From assembly GCF_012395815.1 (NCBI RefSeq), contig NZ_JAAZQQ010000001.1:124001-188000 (forward strand): DNA of 64,000 bases. The letters are read 5' to 3'. The notes under the pieces were generated by a model that was not told the DNA's origin, did not search any database, and worked only from the letters and a program-made list of their open reading frames with translations. The translations under genes were made by a program, and so were the position numbers. Of this stretch, positions 9,863 through 18,798 are shown piece after piece. This DNA comes from Roseicyclus persicicus. GTDB lineage: Bacteria > Pseudomonadota > Alphaproteobacteria > Rhodobacterales > Rhodobacteraceae. The stretch's first letter is position 1. Every line of letters starts with the position of its first letter.

Positions 9863-9870
9863 ACCGGCCC

Positions 9871-10755
9871 TCACCCCTTCAACCCCGCCATCACGACCCC
9901 GCGGATGATGAACCGCTGGAAGATCAGGAAGAAGATCAGCGTCGGCAGGGTGGAGATCGCGGCACCCGTCATGATCAGCTCCCACGCCACGTCCGCCTCG
10001 TCGCCGAAGGACGCGAGGCCCACGGGCAGGGTGTAGAGGTCGGGCGAGGTGGTCACGATCAGCGGCCAGAGGAACGCCGTCCAGTTGCCGAGGAAGATGA
10101 AGATGGCAAGTGCGGCCAGCGCGGGTTTCACCATCGGCATCGCCACCTGCCACCAGATCTGGAATTCGTTCAGCCCGTCGATCCGCGCGGCCTCGAGGAA
10201 ATCGTCGGGCACCGTCTCGAAGAACTGCTTCATCAGGAACACCCCGAAGGCGGTCATCAGGCCGGGGAACATGATGCCCCAGTAGCTGTCGAGCCAGCCG
10301 AAGCTCTGGCTCATCATGTACCACGGGATCACCAGCATTTCCGTGGGGATCATCAGCGTCGACAGGATCGCGATGAACACGATGTAGCGGCCCCGGAACT
10401 GGAACTTGCAGAGCGTGTAGCCCACGAGGCTGTCGAAGAAGAGCGCCGAGAGCGTGGTGATCGTGGCGATGACGAGGCTGTTGACGAACCAGCCGAAGAA
10501 CCGCCCGTCCTCGAGCACGTAGGTGTAGTTCTCCAGCGTCGGTTCCTGCGGGATCAGGCCGATCTCGTAGACCTCCCACGGCCATTTCAGCGAGGTGGAG
10601 ATCATGTAGGCCAGCGGCATCACCATGATGACGCCGCCCGCGAACAGGAGCATCCAGCGGACGAACTGCGCGGCGCTGGCCTGCTTGCGCGCCGCCTGCG
10701 CGCGCAGGAGCGTGTCCGAGGTGGCGCGGATCGTCAGCTCGTCGGCCTGTGCCAT
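9871..10755 (-). CDS. Carbohydrate ABC transporter permease (UgpE/MalG type)
   Basis: A 294-residue inner-membrane permease with six spans. The cytoplasmic coupling loop EAARIDGLNEFQIWWQVAMP is the EAA motif that docks on the ATPase. The N-terminus is a polar tail of about 30 residues before the first span (FVRWMLLFAGGVIMVMPLAYMIS), typical of MalG-like subunits. It follows the other permease gene after one base, so the pair is cotranscribed. Substrate is not readable from sequence; neighbours point to an amino sugar or glycoconjugate. Confidence 0.92.
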   Translation of the reverse strand: MAQADELTIRATSDTLLRAQAARKQASAAQFVRWMLLFAGGVIMVMPLAYMISTSLKWPWEVYEIGLIPQEPTLENYTYVLEDGRFFGWFVNSLVIATITTLSALFFDSLVGYTLCKFQFRGRYIVFIAILSTLMIPTEMLVIPWYMMSQSFGWLDSYWGIMFPGLMTAFGVFLMKQFFETVPDDFLEAARIDGLNEFQIWWQVAMPMVKPALAALAIFIFLGNWTAFLWPLIVTTSPDLYTLPVGLASFGDEADVAWELIMTGAAISTLPTLIFFLIFQRFIIRGVVMAGLKG

Positions 10756-10756
10756 C

Positions 10757-11695
10757 TCAGCGGTCCCTCAACAGGCGCAGCTGGATCAGGCTGACCACCA
10801 GCAGGATCACGAAGAGCACCACCGTCTGCGCGGCGGCATAGCCCATGTCGTAGCTGGAAAAGGCGGTCTGGTAGATCATCAGCACCAGCGGCTTGGTGGA
10901 ATTCAGCGGCCCGCCGGGGTCGGCGCTGGTCATGTTGAAGACATGGTCGAAGATGCGCAGGAAGCCGATGGAGCTGAGCACCACGATGAACACGATGGTG
11001 GGGCGCAGGAGCGGCAGGGTGATTTCCCACAGCACGGTCCAGCTGGAGACGCCGTCGATCTTGGCGGCCTCGTAGAAGCTGCGCGGGATGGCGCGCAGGC
11101 CGGCCATGAAGATGATGATCTGGAACCCCAGCCCGGCCCAGATCGCGGGGGCGAGGATCGCCGGCAGCGCGTTGGTGGTTGAGCGCAGGAAACTGATCTG
11201 CGGGATGCCGACCGAGGCCAGCATGTTGTTGAACAGCCCGATCGGCACGTCCTGGTAGAACCAGCGCCAGACCCAGGCCATCGCCACCGCCGAGGTCATG
11301 AAGGGCAGGAAGTAGAGCGCCCGGATCGTGCCGTGCAGGAAGCGCACCTGGTCGAGGTGGTAGGCGATCACGAAGGAGATCACGAGGCTGATCGGCGTGC
11401 CCAGCAGCAGGTAGGCGAAGGTGTTGCGGAACACCTGCCAGAACACCGGGTCGGCCACGAGGGTGCGGTAGTTGTCGAGCCCGGCCCAGGTGCGGTCGCC
11501 CAGCAGGTTCCATTCCTGGAACGACAGCACCATGGCGTTGCCGGTCGGGTAGAAGCGGATGACGACGTAGAACAGGATCGGCACCGCGAGAAAGCCCCAG
11601 GCCCACACGGTGCGCTTCTGCGCGACGCTGAGGCGCGCGTAGAGGCCGCCCCGTCCGGGCGTCTGCGAACCTGTCGGGGTGGTGTCGGTCGGCAT
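10757..11695 (-). CDS. Sugar ABC transporter permease (UgpA/MalF type)
   Basis: A 312-residue permease with six spans and the EAA loop EAAKIDGVSSWTVLWEITLP. The first span (VWAWGFLAVPILFYVVIRFYP) follows a short basic cytoplasmic N-terminus. It partners the MalG-type subunit encoded immediately downstream. A strong hairpin separates it from the binding-protein gene, which fits the usual large excess of binding protein over permease. Confidence 0.92.
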   Translation of the reverse strand: MPTDTTPTGSQTPGRGGLYARLSVAQKRTVWAWGFLAVPILFYVVIRFYPTGNAMVLSFQEWNLLGDRTWAGLDNYRTLVADPVFWQVFRNTFAYLLLGTPISLVISFVIAYHLDQVRFLHGTIRALYFLPFMTSAVAMAWVWRWFYQDVPIGLFNNMLASVGIPQISFLRSTTNALPAILAPAIWAGLGFQIIIFMAGLRAIPRSFYEAAKIDGVSSWTVLWEITLPLLRPTIVFIVVLSSIGFLRIFDHVFNMTSADPGGPLNSTKPLVLMIYQTAFSSYDMGYAAAQTVVLFVILLVVSLIQLRLLRDR

Positions 11696-11725
11696 CGGGG
11701 GCGGTCTTGCTCCGGCGCGGTCGGA

Positions 11726-11751
11726 CCCCGCGCGCCGGTGGGCGCGCGGGG
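11726..11751. terminator. Strong intercistronic hairpin after the binding-protein gene
   Basis: A perfect 11-bp GC stem (CCCCGCGCGCC and its complement) with a 4-base loop lies 20 bases beyond the binding-protein stop and before the first permease. It has no U tract, so it is more likely a 3'-end stabiliser or partial terminator that lowers permease expression than a full stop. Confidence 0.6.
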
Positions 11752-11770
11752 CCGTGGTCCCGTGATCAGA

Positions 11771-13033
11771 TCACTGGTTGTAGTAGCTGTCGAGGATCGC
11801 CTGCTCCGCCGTCGCTGCGGCGGTCAGGCTTTCGCCCGGGTCCATGCCCTGCAGGCGCACCCGCTCGACCATGTCGACCATCACCTGCCGCTGCGCCGAT
11901 TCGTCGGCGAAGATGGTGGTGTTGGCGTATTCGAGGCCGCGGATGAAGGGGCCGAACACCGGGTCGTCGGCGTTCTCGGGCGTCATGCCGACATCGACGC
12001 GCGCGGGCAGTTCGCCCACCACCTCGAGCCAGATCTCCATCGCCTCGGGCGAGGTGATGTACTCCATGAAGCGCACGGCGGCCTCGTATTCGGCGCCCTC
12101 GGCCGAGGAGGTGATCGCGTTCACCCAGTAGGAGGCGTAGTTCGACCGCGTGCCGTCGGGCCCGGCGGGCAGCTCGGTCACGCCCCACTGCAGCCCGCGG
12201 CTGTCCTGCAGCGCGCCGATGCGGAACGACCCGTCGATGTGGAAGGCCGCGCGCCCGGCGCGGAAGGCCGCCTGGGGTTCGTCCATGAAGCCGGTGCTGG
12301 TGACGCCCTGTTCCTCGAGGCCGAGGTAGAAGTCGAGCGCGGCCCGGCCCGCCTCGGTGTCGTAGTTCACGGTGCGGTAGTTATCGAGATAGGGCTCGCC
12401 GCCGAACTGGCGGATCAGCACCTCGCGGAACCAGTGGTGGTCCTGCGCGGTCATGCCGGTGGTCAGGCCGACCTGGGTGACGTTGCCGGCCCCGTCGCGC
12501 TCCGTGGTGGCGGCGGCCGCGGCGACCAGCTCCTCGAGCGTGGTCGGCACCTCGACGCCGGCGGCCTCGAGCAGCCGCTCGTTGTAGAACAGCGCCAGCG
12601 AGCGCACGGCGGTCGGCAGTGCGTAGTAGCTGCCGTCGACCTGCATCGCCTGCACCATCGGGAAGAACTCGGACCCGATCATCTCGGCCGAGAAGGGATC
12701 GGCCGGCAGCGGCTGGATCAGCCCCTCGGCGATGTAGTCGTTGAGCCAGCCGTAGAACAGCTGCACCACGTCCGGGCCCTCGCCCGCGGGGATCGCGACG
12801 GCGGTCCGGGTGCGGTAGTCGGCATAGGGGAAGTGCGTCATCTCGACGTTGATGTCGGGGTTCGCGGCCTCGAAATTCGCGATCAGCTGCTCCATCGCGG
12901 TGACGCGGCTTTCGAAGAAATACTGCCAGTACTCGATCGTCACCTGCTGCGCCTGGGCGCCGGGCGCGAAGGCGAGGGCGGCGGCGGATGTGGCCAGGGC
13001 GGCCAACGGTGTCCGGATGCGGCGGTTCATCAT
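11771..13033 (-). CDS. Extracellular sugar-binding protein of ABC importer
   Basis: A 420-residue family 1 solute-binding protein that captures the substrate in the periplasm. The signal peptide MMNRRIRTPLAALATSAAALA ends near APGAQA-QQ. The mature part opens with VTIEYWQYFF and contains GEGPDVVQLFYGWLNDY and later DGSFRIGALQDS, typical of group 1 binding proteins. It is the promoter-proximal gene of the five-gene operon and is divergent from the ROK regulator across about 120 bases holding a perfect inverted repeat, so regulation by that protein is likely. Confidence 0.92.
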   Translation of the reverse strand: MMNRRIRTPLAALATSAAALAFAPGAQAQQVTIEYWQYFFESRVTAMEQLIANFEAANPDINVEMTHFPYADYRTRTAVAIPAGEGPDVVQLFYGWLNDYIAEGLIQPLPADPFSAEMIGSEFFPMVQAMQVDGSYYALPTAVRSLALFYNERLLEAAGVEVPTTLEELVAAAAATTERDGAGNVTQVGLTTGMTAQDHHWFREVLIRQFGGEPYLDNYRTVNYDTEAGRAALDFYLGLEEQGVTSTGFMDEPQAAFRAGRAAFHIDGSFRIGALQDSRGLQWGVTELPAGPDGTRSNYASYWVNAITSSAEGAEYEAAVRFMEYITSPEAMEIWLEVVGELPARVDVGMTPENADDPVFGPFIRGLEYANTTIFADESAQRQVMVDMVERVRLQGMDPGESLTAAATAEQAILDSYYNQ

Positions 13034-13118
13034 GTGGGTCTCCCTGATGGCGCGGGCCGTTCTGGCGGTCCGGCTCGTTGATGGCGAAGGGCCTGAAAGG
13101 GACGCTAGCGCAGCGGCG

Positions 13119-13130
13119 TTGAACCTTCAA
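13119..13130. promoter_or_regulatory. Inverted repeat TTGAACCTTCAA, putative ROK operator
   Basis: A perfect palindrome TTGAA-CC-TTCAA in the divergent region, 24 bases before the ROK start codon and about 86 bases before the binding-protein gene. TTGAGTTAA follows closely. Position and symmetry fit an operator for both directions; binding by the ROK protein is inferred. Confidence 0.5.
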
Positions 13131-13153
13131 GTGAGTTGAGTTAATCGTCGCGC

Positions 13154-14308
13154 ATGGCCTCGACCCTCCTCACGCCCGGATCGAACGCGGAACGCAGCCG
13201 CCAGTACAACCGCGGCCTCGTGCTGGGCCACATCCGCCGCGAGGGCGAGGCGGGGCGGGCCGAGATCGCGCGCGCCTCGGGCCTCAGCACGCAGGCCGTC
13301 AGCAACATCATCGCCGACCTGCTGGCCGACGGCTGGGTGGTGGAGACGGGCCGCCGGTCGGGCCAGCGCGGGCAACCGGCGGTGACCTACGCGATCCGCG
13401 CCGAGGCCGGCGCGGCGCTGGGGGTCGAGATCCGGCCCGACGCGGTGCTGGCGGCCTGGATCGACCTTGCGGGCACGGTCCTGCACAGCGCGCGGGTGGC
13501 GCTGACCCGCGCCCGGCCCGAGGACGTGCTGCCGGTGCTGCAGGGCCTGCCCGGCCGTGTCGCCGGCTGTTCGCTGATCGGGGCGGGCGTGGTGATGCCG
13601 GGGCCGGTGGGGGTGACCGGCCTGTCGGGGCAGGCCAGCGAGCTGCCGGGCTGGGGCGGGATCGACGCGCAGGTGGCGCTGGAGGAGGCCCTGGGCCTGC
13701 CGGTGACGGTCGAGAACGACGCCAACACCGCCGCCATGGCCGAGCGGGTGATGGGCGCGGCGCAGGGCATCGACACCTTTGCCTGCCTCTACTTCGGCAC
13801 CGGCCTCGGCCTGGGGCTGGTGGCGGGGGGCGAGGTGTTCGGCGGGGCCTTCGGCAACGCCGGCGAGATCGGGCACATCCCGGTGCCCACGCCCGAGGGG
13901 CCGACCCGGCTGGAGGACGTGGCCAGCCGGATGGCGCTGGTGCGGCTGCTGGCCGAGGCGGGGCTGCACCCGGCCACGGGCGACGACCTTGCGGCGCTCC
14001 ACGCGCAGGCGCCACCCGCCTATCTCGACTGGCTCGACCGCGCGAGCACGGCGCTCGGGCACGCGGTGCTGCTGCTCGAGAACCTGTTCGACCCAGAGAC
14101 CATCATACTGACCGGCGCTCTGCCGCCACCGATCCTCGACGACCTCGTGGCGCGCACGCCGCTGCCCGAGCTGTCGGTGTCGAACCGGCCCGACCGGCGG
14201 CACCCGCGCCTGATCGCGGGCCGGGTCGGGCGGCGGGCGGCCACGCTCGGGGCGGCCGCCCTTGTCGTCAACACCGCGCTGTCGCCCCGGCTTGTCGCAA
14301 CCGCCTGA
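13154..14308 (+). CDS. ROK family transcriptional regulator
   Basis: A 384-residue sugar-responsive repressor of the NagC/XylR-like ROK family. The N-terminal winged helix covers residues about 12-75 (EIARASGLSTQAVSNIIADL). The ROK sugar-binding domain follows with GAGVVMPGP, ENDANTAAMAE and YFGTGLGLGLVAGG, then GNAGEIGHIPV. The zinc-binding Cys-x-Cys-Gly-x-x-Gly-Cys motif that normally follows GHI is absent; the protein runs on with PTPEGPTRLEDVAS, so it is a zinc-less variant. No clear Shine-Dalgarno is seen. It is divergent from the importer and heads ROK-PIG-L-DMT, so it probably controls both. Confidence 0.88.
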   Translation: MASTLLTPGSNAERSRQYNRGLVLGHIRREGEAGRAEIARASGLSTQAVSNIIADLLADGWVVETGRRSGQRGQPAVTYAIRAEAGAALGVEIRPDAVLAAWIDLAGTVLHSARVALTRARPEDVLPVLQGLPGRVAGCSLIGAGVVMPGPVGVTGLSGQASELPGWGGIDAQVALEEALGLPVTVENDANTAAMAERVMGAAQGIDTFACLYFGTGLGLGLVAGGEVFGGAFGNAGEIGHIPVPTPEGPTRLEDVASRMALVRLLAEAGLHPATGDDLAALHAQAPPAYLDWLDRASTALGHAVLLLENLFDPETIILTGALPPPILDDLVARTPLPELSVSNRPDRRHPRLIAGRVGRRAATLGAAALVVNTALSPRLVATA

Positions 14309-14324
14309 AGGACCGGACCCCACC

Positions 14325-16643
14325 ATGCCCACACCCGACCAGACGCGCCTTCTGTCCGAGGCCCAGGACCCCCTGATCGCGCGGGTCTGGCGCGCCATGG
14401 CGGGGCTGCGCACCACCGTGACCTTCATGAACACCGGCGCCCATCCCGACGACGAGACGTCGGAGATGCTGGCCGCGCTGTGGCTGCGGGACGGTGTGAA
14501 CCTGTCCTATGCCTGTTCGACCCGGGGCGAGGGCGGGCAGAACGACATCGGCACCGAGGGCGGCGCCGATCTCGGCACGCTGCGCACCGCCGAGATGGAG
14601 CGCGCGGCCGAGGTGCTGGACATGCGGCTCTACTGGCACGGGCAGTCGGCGGACGACAGCATCACCGATTTCCGCTTCTCCAAGTCGGGGGTGGAGACGA
14701 TGCGGATCTGGGGCCGCGACCGGCTGATGGCCCGCTTCGTCGAGATCATCCGCACCGACCGGCCCGACATCATCTGCCCCACCTTCCTCGACATTCCCGG
14801 CCAGCACGGCCACCACCGGGCGATGACCGAGGCGGCGCACGCGGTGATCGCGGCCGCCGCCGACCCGGCCTTCCCGGGCTGTGACCTCGCGCCCTGGCAG
14901 GTGTCGAAGCTTTACCTGCCGGGCTTTTCCGGGGCGGGCGGGGCCTATGACGACGAGGTGCCGCCGCCGCCCGCCACCGTGGTGGTGCCCGGGCGGGGCG
15001 CCGACCCGGTGCTGGGGATGCCCTACGCCCGGGTCGGGCAGTGGTCGCGGCAGTTCCACCGCACGCAGGGCATGGGCCGCTGGGTGCCGGCCGACGCCGC
15101 GCGCGACTGGCCGCTGCACCTGGCGTGGTCCTGCGTGGGCGCCGACACCGGCGCCGTTACCGACAACCTGCCGCGCACGCTGGCCGACCTGGGCCTTGCC
15201 GAGGCGCAGGCCGCGATCGACGCAGCGCTGGCGGCCTTTCCCGACATGGGCGCGATGTGCCGGCTGGCCGCCCGCGCGCTGACCCTGCTGGAGGGCGCCG
15301 GGGTCGCGCCGGGGCAGGCGCACCGGGTGGACCGCAAGCGCGCGCAGCTGGCCCGGCTGATCCGCCTGACCTCGGGCGCCACGGCCCGCGCGCGGCCCGC
15401 GCGCGGCACGGTCGCGCCCGGCGAGGCCGTCGCGGTGGCGGTCGAGGTGGAGGCGGCACCCGGTGCGGACATCTCCGCCGCGCTGATCGCGGCACCGGGG
15501 CTGGACGTGACGCCCGGGGGTTATGCCGCCGCGCCCGACGCGCCGCCCGCCGATCCCTACCCCGACAGCTACGACCCGCTGGCCCCGCGCGCGCCGGCGC
15601 TGGCCGTCGAGGTGGTGGTGGAGGGCGTGGCCAGCCGCACCGTGGTACCGCTCGACACGCCGCTGCTGGTGCTGCCCGCCGCCCGCGCCCGGCTGTCCGA
15701 GGGGCGCGCCTTCGTCAACCTCGCCACGTCCGCGCGCACCGTCCGGCTGGAGGTCGCCGGCCGCAGCGCCGGCGCGGCCGCCTTCGACCTGCCGGCGGGC
15801 TGGGGGCAGGACTGGCAGGGCAACGCCGTGACCCTGACCCTGCCGGACGGGGCCGGGGAGGCGCTTGTGACCCTGCCGCTTGCGCTGGACGGGCGGCCCG
15901 CCCGCAGCGTGCGGCACATCGCCCATGACCATGTCGCCCCCCGCCTCAACCACGCCCCCGCCGCGCTGACGCTGCGCACGGCCCATGTGGCCCTGCCGGC
16001 GGGTCGCATCGGCTATGTCGGCGCAGGCAACGACCGGGTGGCGCACTGGCTCCGCGCCGCGGGGATGGACGTGACCGAGCTTGACGATGCCGCGCTTGCG
16101 CACCCCGAGGGGTTCGCTGGCCTCGATGCCGTGCTGGTCGGCGTCTTCGCCTACCGTTTCCGCCCGGCGCTGAAACCCGCCGTGCCGCGGCTGAACGCCT
16201 GGGTGAAGGCGGGCGGCACGCTGGTCACGCTCTACCACCGCCCCTGGGACGACTGGGACCCCGCCGCGACGCCGCCCGCGCGCATCGAGATCGGCCAGCC
16301 GTCGCTGCGCTGGCGCATCACCGATGCCGCGGCCGAGGTCGGCCTGCTGGAGCCCGACCACCCCGTCCTCGCCGGGCCGAACCGGATCACGCCCGCCGAC
16401 TGGACCGGCTGGCAGAAGGAACGCGGCCTCTACTTCGCGAAATCCTGGGGCCCCGAATACCGCGCCATCCTGCGCATGGCCGACCCCGACGAGCAGCCGC
16501 TCGACGGCGGGCTGCTGGTGGGCGAGATCGGGCGCGGCTGCCACGCCCATGTCGCGCTGAACCTGCATCACCAGCTGGCCTGCCTGGTGCCGGGGGCCTA
16601 CCGGCTGATGGCGAACCTGCTGGCCTTGCGCGGGCGGGGATGA
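14325..16643 (+). CDS. PIG-L family deacetylase with large C-terminal extension
   Basis: A 772-residue protein. The N-terminal 260 residues are a PIG-L (LmbE-like) zinc deacetylase domain: NTGAHPDDETSEM near residue 38 carries the His-Pro-Asp-Asp metal motif, then STRGEGGQNDIG, and QHGHHRAMTEAAH supplies the third zinc ligand region. PIG-L enzymes remove acetyl groups from N-acetylglucosaminyl conjugates. The remaining 500 residues contain beta-rich sequence and a C-terminal Rossmann-like segment (VLVGVFAYRFRP, WVKAGGTLVTLYH) resembling glutaminase-like trehalose-utilisation folds. Start at the ATG after AAGGACC, 16 bases past the ROK stop. The DMT gene overlaps its stop by four bases. Role in deacetylating the imported conjugate is inferred. 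Confidence 0.85.
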   Translation: MPTPDQTRLLSEAQDPLIARVWRAMAGLRTTVTFMNTGAHPDDETSEMLAALWLRDGVNLSYACSTRGEGGQNDIGTEGGADLGTLRTAEMERAAEVLDMRLYWHGQSADDSITDFRFSKSGVETMRIWGRDRLMARFVEIIRTDRPDIICPTFLDIPGQHGHHRAMTEAAHAVIAAAADPAFPGCDLAPWQVSKLYLPGFSGAGGAYDDEVPPPPATVVVPGRGADPVLGMPYARVGQWSRQFHRTQGMGRWVPADAARDWPLHLAWSCVGADTGAVTDNLPRTLADLGLAEAQAAIDAALAAFPDMGAMCRLAARALTLLEGAGVAPGQAHRVDRKRAQLARLIRLTSGATARARPARGTVAPGEAVAVAVEVEAAPGADISAALIAAPGLDVTPGGYAAAPDAPPADPYPDSYDPLAPRAPALAVEVVVEGVASRTVVPLDTPLLVLPAARARLSEGRAFVNLATSARTVRLEVAGRSAGAAAFDLPAGWGQDWQGNAVTLTLPDGAGEALVTLPLALDGRPARSVRHIAHDHVAPRLNHAPAALTLRTAHVALPAGRIGYVGAGNDRVAHWLRAAGMDVTELDDAALAHPEGFAGLDAVLVGVFAYRFRPALKPAVPRLNAWVKAGGTLVTLYHRPWDDWDPAATPPARIEIGQPSLRWRITDAAAEVGLLEPDHPVLAGPNRITPADWTGWQKERGLYFAKSWGPEYRAILRMADPDEQPLDGGLLVGEIGRGCHAHVALNLHHQLACLVPGAYRLMANLLALRGRG

Positions 16644-17497
16644 GCGACCCGGCGCCGCCCCGGTCGGACAACCTGCGCGGGGCCGCCTGGCTGATCGCGG
16701 ACATGAGCCTGAACATCTGGGCGCTCAGCATCGTCAAGGCGGTGGGGGCCGATTACCCCTCGGTGCAGATCGTGTTCCTGCGGGTCTGCGTGGGGCTGGT
16801 GGTGATCCTGCCCTGGGTCTGGCGCGACCGCGGCGTGCTGGGGCAGGGGGGGCAGTGGCGGCTGCAGGCGCTGCGCGTGGGGCTGTCGGCGCTGACGCTG
16901 GCCGCGTCCTTCCATGCCATCGCGCGGGTGCCCTTCGCGGTGTTCTCGGCGCTGAACTTCACCCGGCCGATCCTGCTGATGGTGCTGGCCGCGCTGCTGT
17001 TGTCCGAGCGCATCCCCGCGCGGCGCTGGGCGGCGGCGGGCGTGGCGCTGCTCGGTGCGCTGATCGCGGCGTCGCCGGGCGAGATCGCGGCCAGCTGGGG
17101 GCTGGCCGCGCTGGTGCTGGCGGTCGTCACGGGCACGCTGGCGGTGATCGTCACGCGGCGCCTCAAGGGCACGCCCGAGGTGGTGATGATGCTGGTCTAC
17201 ACCGCCGGCATCGCGGTGGTGATGGCGCCGCTGGCGGCGCTGTCGTGGGAGCCGGTCGCGGCGGGGCACTGGCCATTCCTGATCGTGGTCGGCATCAGCG
17301 CCCAGCTGGCGCAGCTGTGCTTCATCCGGGCGCACTGGCTGGGCGACGCGGGCGTGCTCGGGCCGGTGTCCTACCTGTCGCTGGTGCTGTCGACGGCGGC
17401 GGGCTACCTGGCCTTCGGCGAGGTGCCGGGCTGGCCGCTCCTGCTGGGGGCGGCGCTGATCCTTGCGGCGAACCTTGCCGTGACGCGGGCGCGCTGA
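16640..17497 (+). CDS. DMT family transporter (EamA)
   Basis: A 285-residue membrane protein with two EamA repeats and ten spans; the first (AAWLIADMSLNIWALSIVKA) begins near residue 18. The ATG overlaps the PIG-L stop (ATGA), so it is the third gene of the ROK-led operon. It may export a product of the pathway. No substrate can be inferred from the sequence. Confidence 0.85.
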   Translation: MSDPAPPRSDNLRGAAWLIADMSLNIWALSIVKAVGADYPSVQIVFLRVCVGLVVILPWVWRDRGVLGQGGQWRLQALRVGLSALTLAASFHAIARVPFAVFSALNFTRPILLMVLAALLLSERIPARRWAAAGVALLGALIAASPGEIAASWGLAALVLAVVTGTLAVIVTRRLKGTPEVVMMLVYTAGIAVVMAPLAALSWEPVAAGHWPFLIVVGISAQLAQLCFIRAHWLGDAGVLGPVSYLSLVLSTAAGYLAFGEVPGWPLLLGAALILAANLAVTRAR

Positions 17498-17513
17498 CGC
17501 GGAAAACGCCGCC

Positions 17514-18536
17514 TCAGGTCGTCTCGGTCACCTTGCGCAGATGCCGCGGCATGTCGGGGTCGAGCCCGCGGGCCACCGCCAGCTGCTCGATCATCGCGTA
17601 GAAGGCCACCACCAGCGCCAGCGGGTCGGCCAGCGGATGCCCCGTGCGCACCACCGGCAGCGCCCGCGCCGCGGCCACCCTGTCCGTGGTGGCGAAGACC
17701 TCGGCGCCCTTGGCCGCCAGCGCATCGGCCACCTCGGCCAGCGCCGTCTCGGCCGCGTCCGCCGCCGCGAAGGCCAGCACCGGGAACCCGCAGTCGACGA
17801 TCGACACCGGCCCGTGCAGCACCTCGGCCGAGGAATAGCTCTCGGCGTGGACCTGCAGGACCTCCTTGAACTTGAGCGCGGCCTCGTTGGCGATGGCCCA
17901 GGCCGGCCCGCGGCCCAGCGTGAAGATCGACCCGCCCCCGAGCGCGGCCGCCACCGGCGACCAGTCGAGCCCCCGCGCCGTCTCCAGCACCGCCGGCAGG
18001 CCGTGGATGGCCGCAAGGAGATCCCGGTCCCCCTTCACCTCGGCCAGAAGCCACAGCCCCGCCAGCGCCGAGGTGACGAAGGTCTTGGTCGCCGCCACCG
18101 ACCGCTCCGGCCCGGCGCAGATGTCGATGACCTGGCCCGCCACGCCCGCCAGCCGCGACCCGGCGTCGTTGGTGAGCGCCACGGTCAGCGCCCCGCCCGC
18201 GCCGAGCGACCGGGTCATCTCCACGATGTCGGGGCTCTGGCCCGACTGCGACACGGCCAGCGCCACCGCGCCCCGCACCCTGAGGCGCGCGCCGTAGACC
18301 GAGGCGACCGAGGGCCCGACCGACGCGACCGGCAGCCCGAGCAGCAGCTCGGACACGTATTTCAGGTAGGTGCAGGCGTGGTCGGACGACCCCCGCGCGA
18401 CGGTCAGCAGGACGGCCGGATCGGCCGCGCGCATGGCCGCCGCCGCCGCGCGCACCGGCGCGTCCGCCCGGTCGAGCAGCCGCGCCACGGCCTCGGGGAT
18501 TTCCGCGATCTCGCGGCGCATCTGGCTGTCGGACAT
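17514..18536 (-). CDS. SIS domain protein, sugar isomerase/deaminase-like
   Basis: A 340-residue protein made of two SIS domains without the N-terminal glutaminase of GlmS. The first domain has TVARGSSDHACTYLKY and the phosphosugar-binding LAVSQSGQSPDIVEM; the second has GRGPAWAIANEAALKFKEVL and HAESYSSAEVLHGP, matching the isomerase half of glucosamine-6-phosphate synthase. Such two-SIS proteins include AgaS and the NagB-II deaminases. I chose the ATG at 18536, which has a GGAGG site five bases before it. It is convergent with the ROK-PIG-L-DMT operon. A GlcN-6-P deaminase role would complete an amino-sugar pathway, but this is inferred. Confidence 0.85.
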   Translation of the reverse strand: MSDSQMRREIAEIPEAVARLLDRADAPVRAAAAAMRAADPAVLLTVARGSSDHACTYLKYVSELLLGLPVASVGPSVASVYGARLRVRGAVALAVSQSGQSPDIVEMTRSLGAGGALTVALTNDAGSRLAGVAGQVIDICAGPERSVAATKTFVTSALAGLWLLAEVKGDRDLLAAIHGLPAVLETARGLDWSPVAAALGGGSIFTLGRGPAWAIANEAALKFKEVLQVHAESYSSAEVLHGPVSIVDCGFPVLAFAAADAAETALAEVADALAAKGAEVFATTDRVAAARALPVVRTGHPLADPLALVVAFYAMIEQLAVARGLDPDMPRHLRKVTETT

Positions 18537-18641
18537 GGGTCGCCTCCGTTTTGGCGCCACGCTGCCCCGGCTCGGGGCGAATGTCCACCGGCCCGCCGGC
18601 TGTGGGCGGCGGTCTGGCACGTCATGCTGTCGGGAAGATCA

Positions 18642-18716
18642 TGGCTGGGGTGGTAGGATTCGAACCTACGGTACACGGTACCAAAAACCGCTGCCTTACC
18701 GCTTGGCTACACCCCA
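18642..18716 (-). tRNA. tRNA-Gln (TTG anticodon)
   Basis: A 75-base cloverleaf on the minus strand with encoded CCA. The acceptor stem TGGGGTG pairs with CACCCCA, the anticodon stem GCGGT/ACCGT encloses loop TTTTGGT (anticodon TTG, reading CAA), and the T arm is GTAGG-TTCGAAT-CCTAC. Confidence 0.96.
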
Positions 18717-18798
18717 ACCGTGCCGCGCTAGTTACGCGGGGAGCGCGGCGGGATCAAGACCCCGTTTCGACAATTCCGACGCTTTCCGCGCCGGCCCG

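Noticed and set aside
14268-16571. Long minus-strand frame opposite the PIG-L gene
   Set aside because: Shadow frame; the plus strand carries the HPDDE motif and operon coupling.
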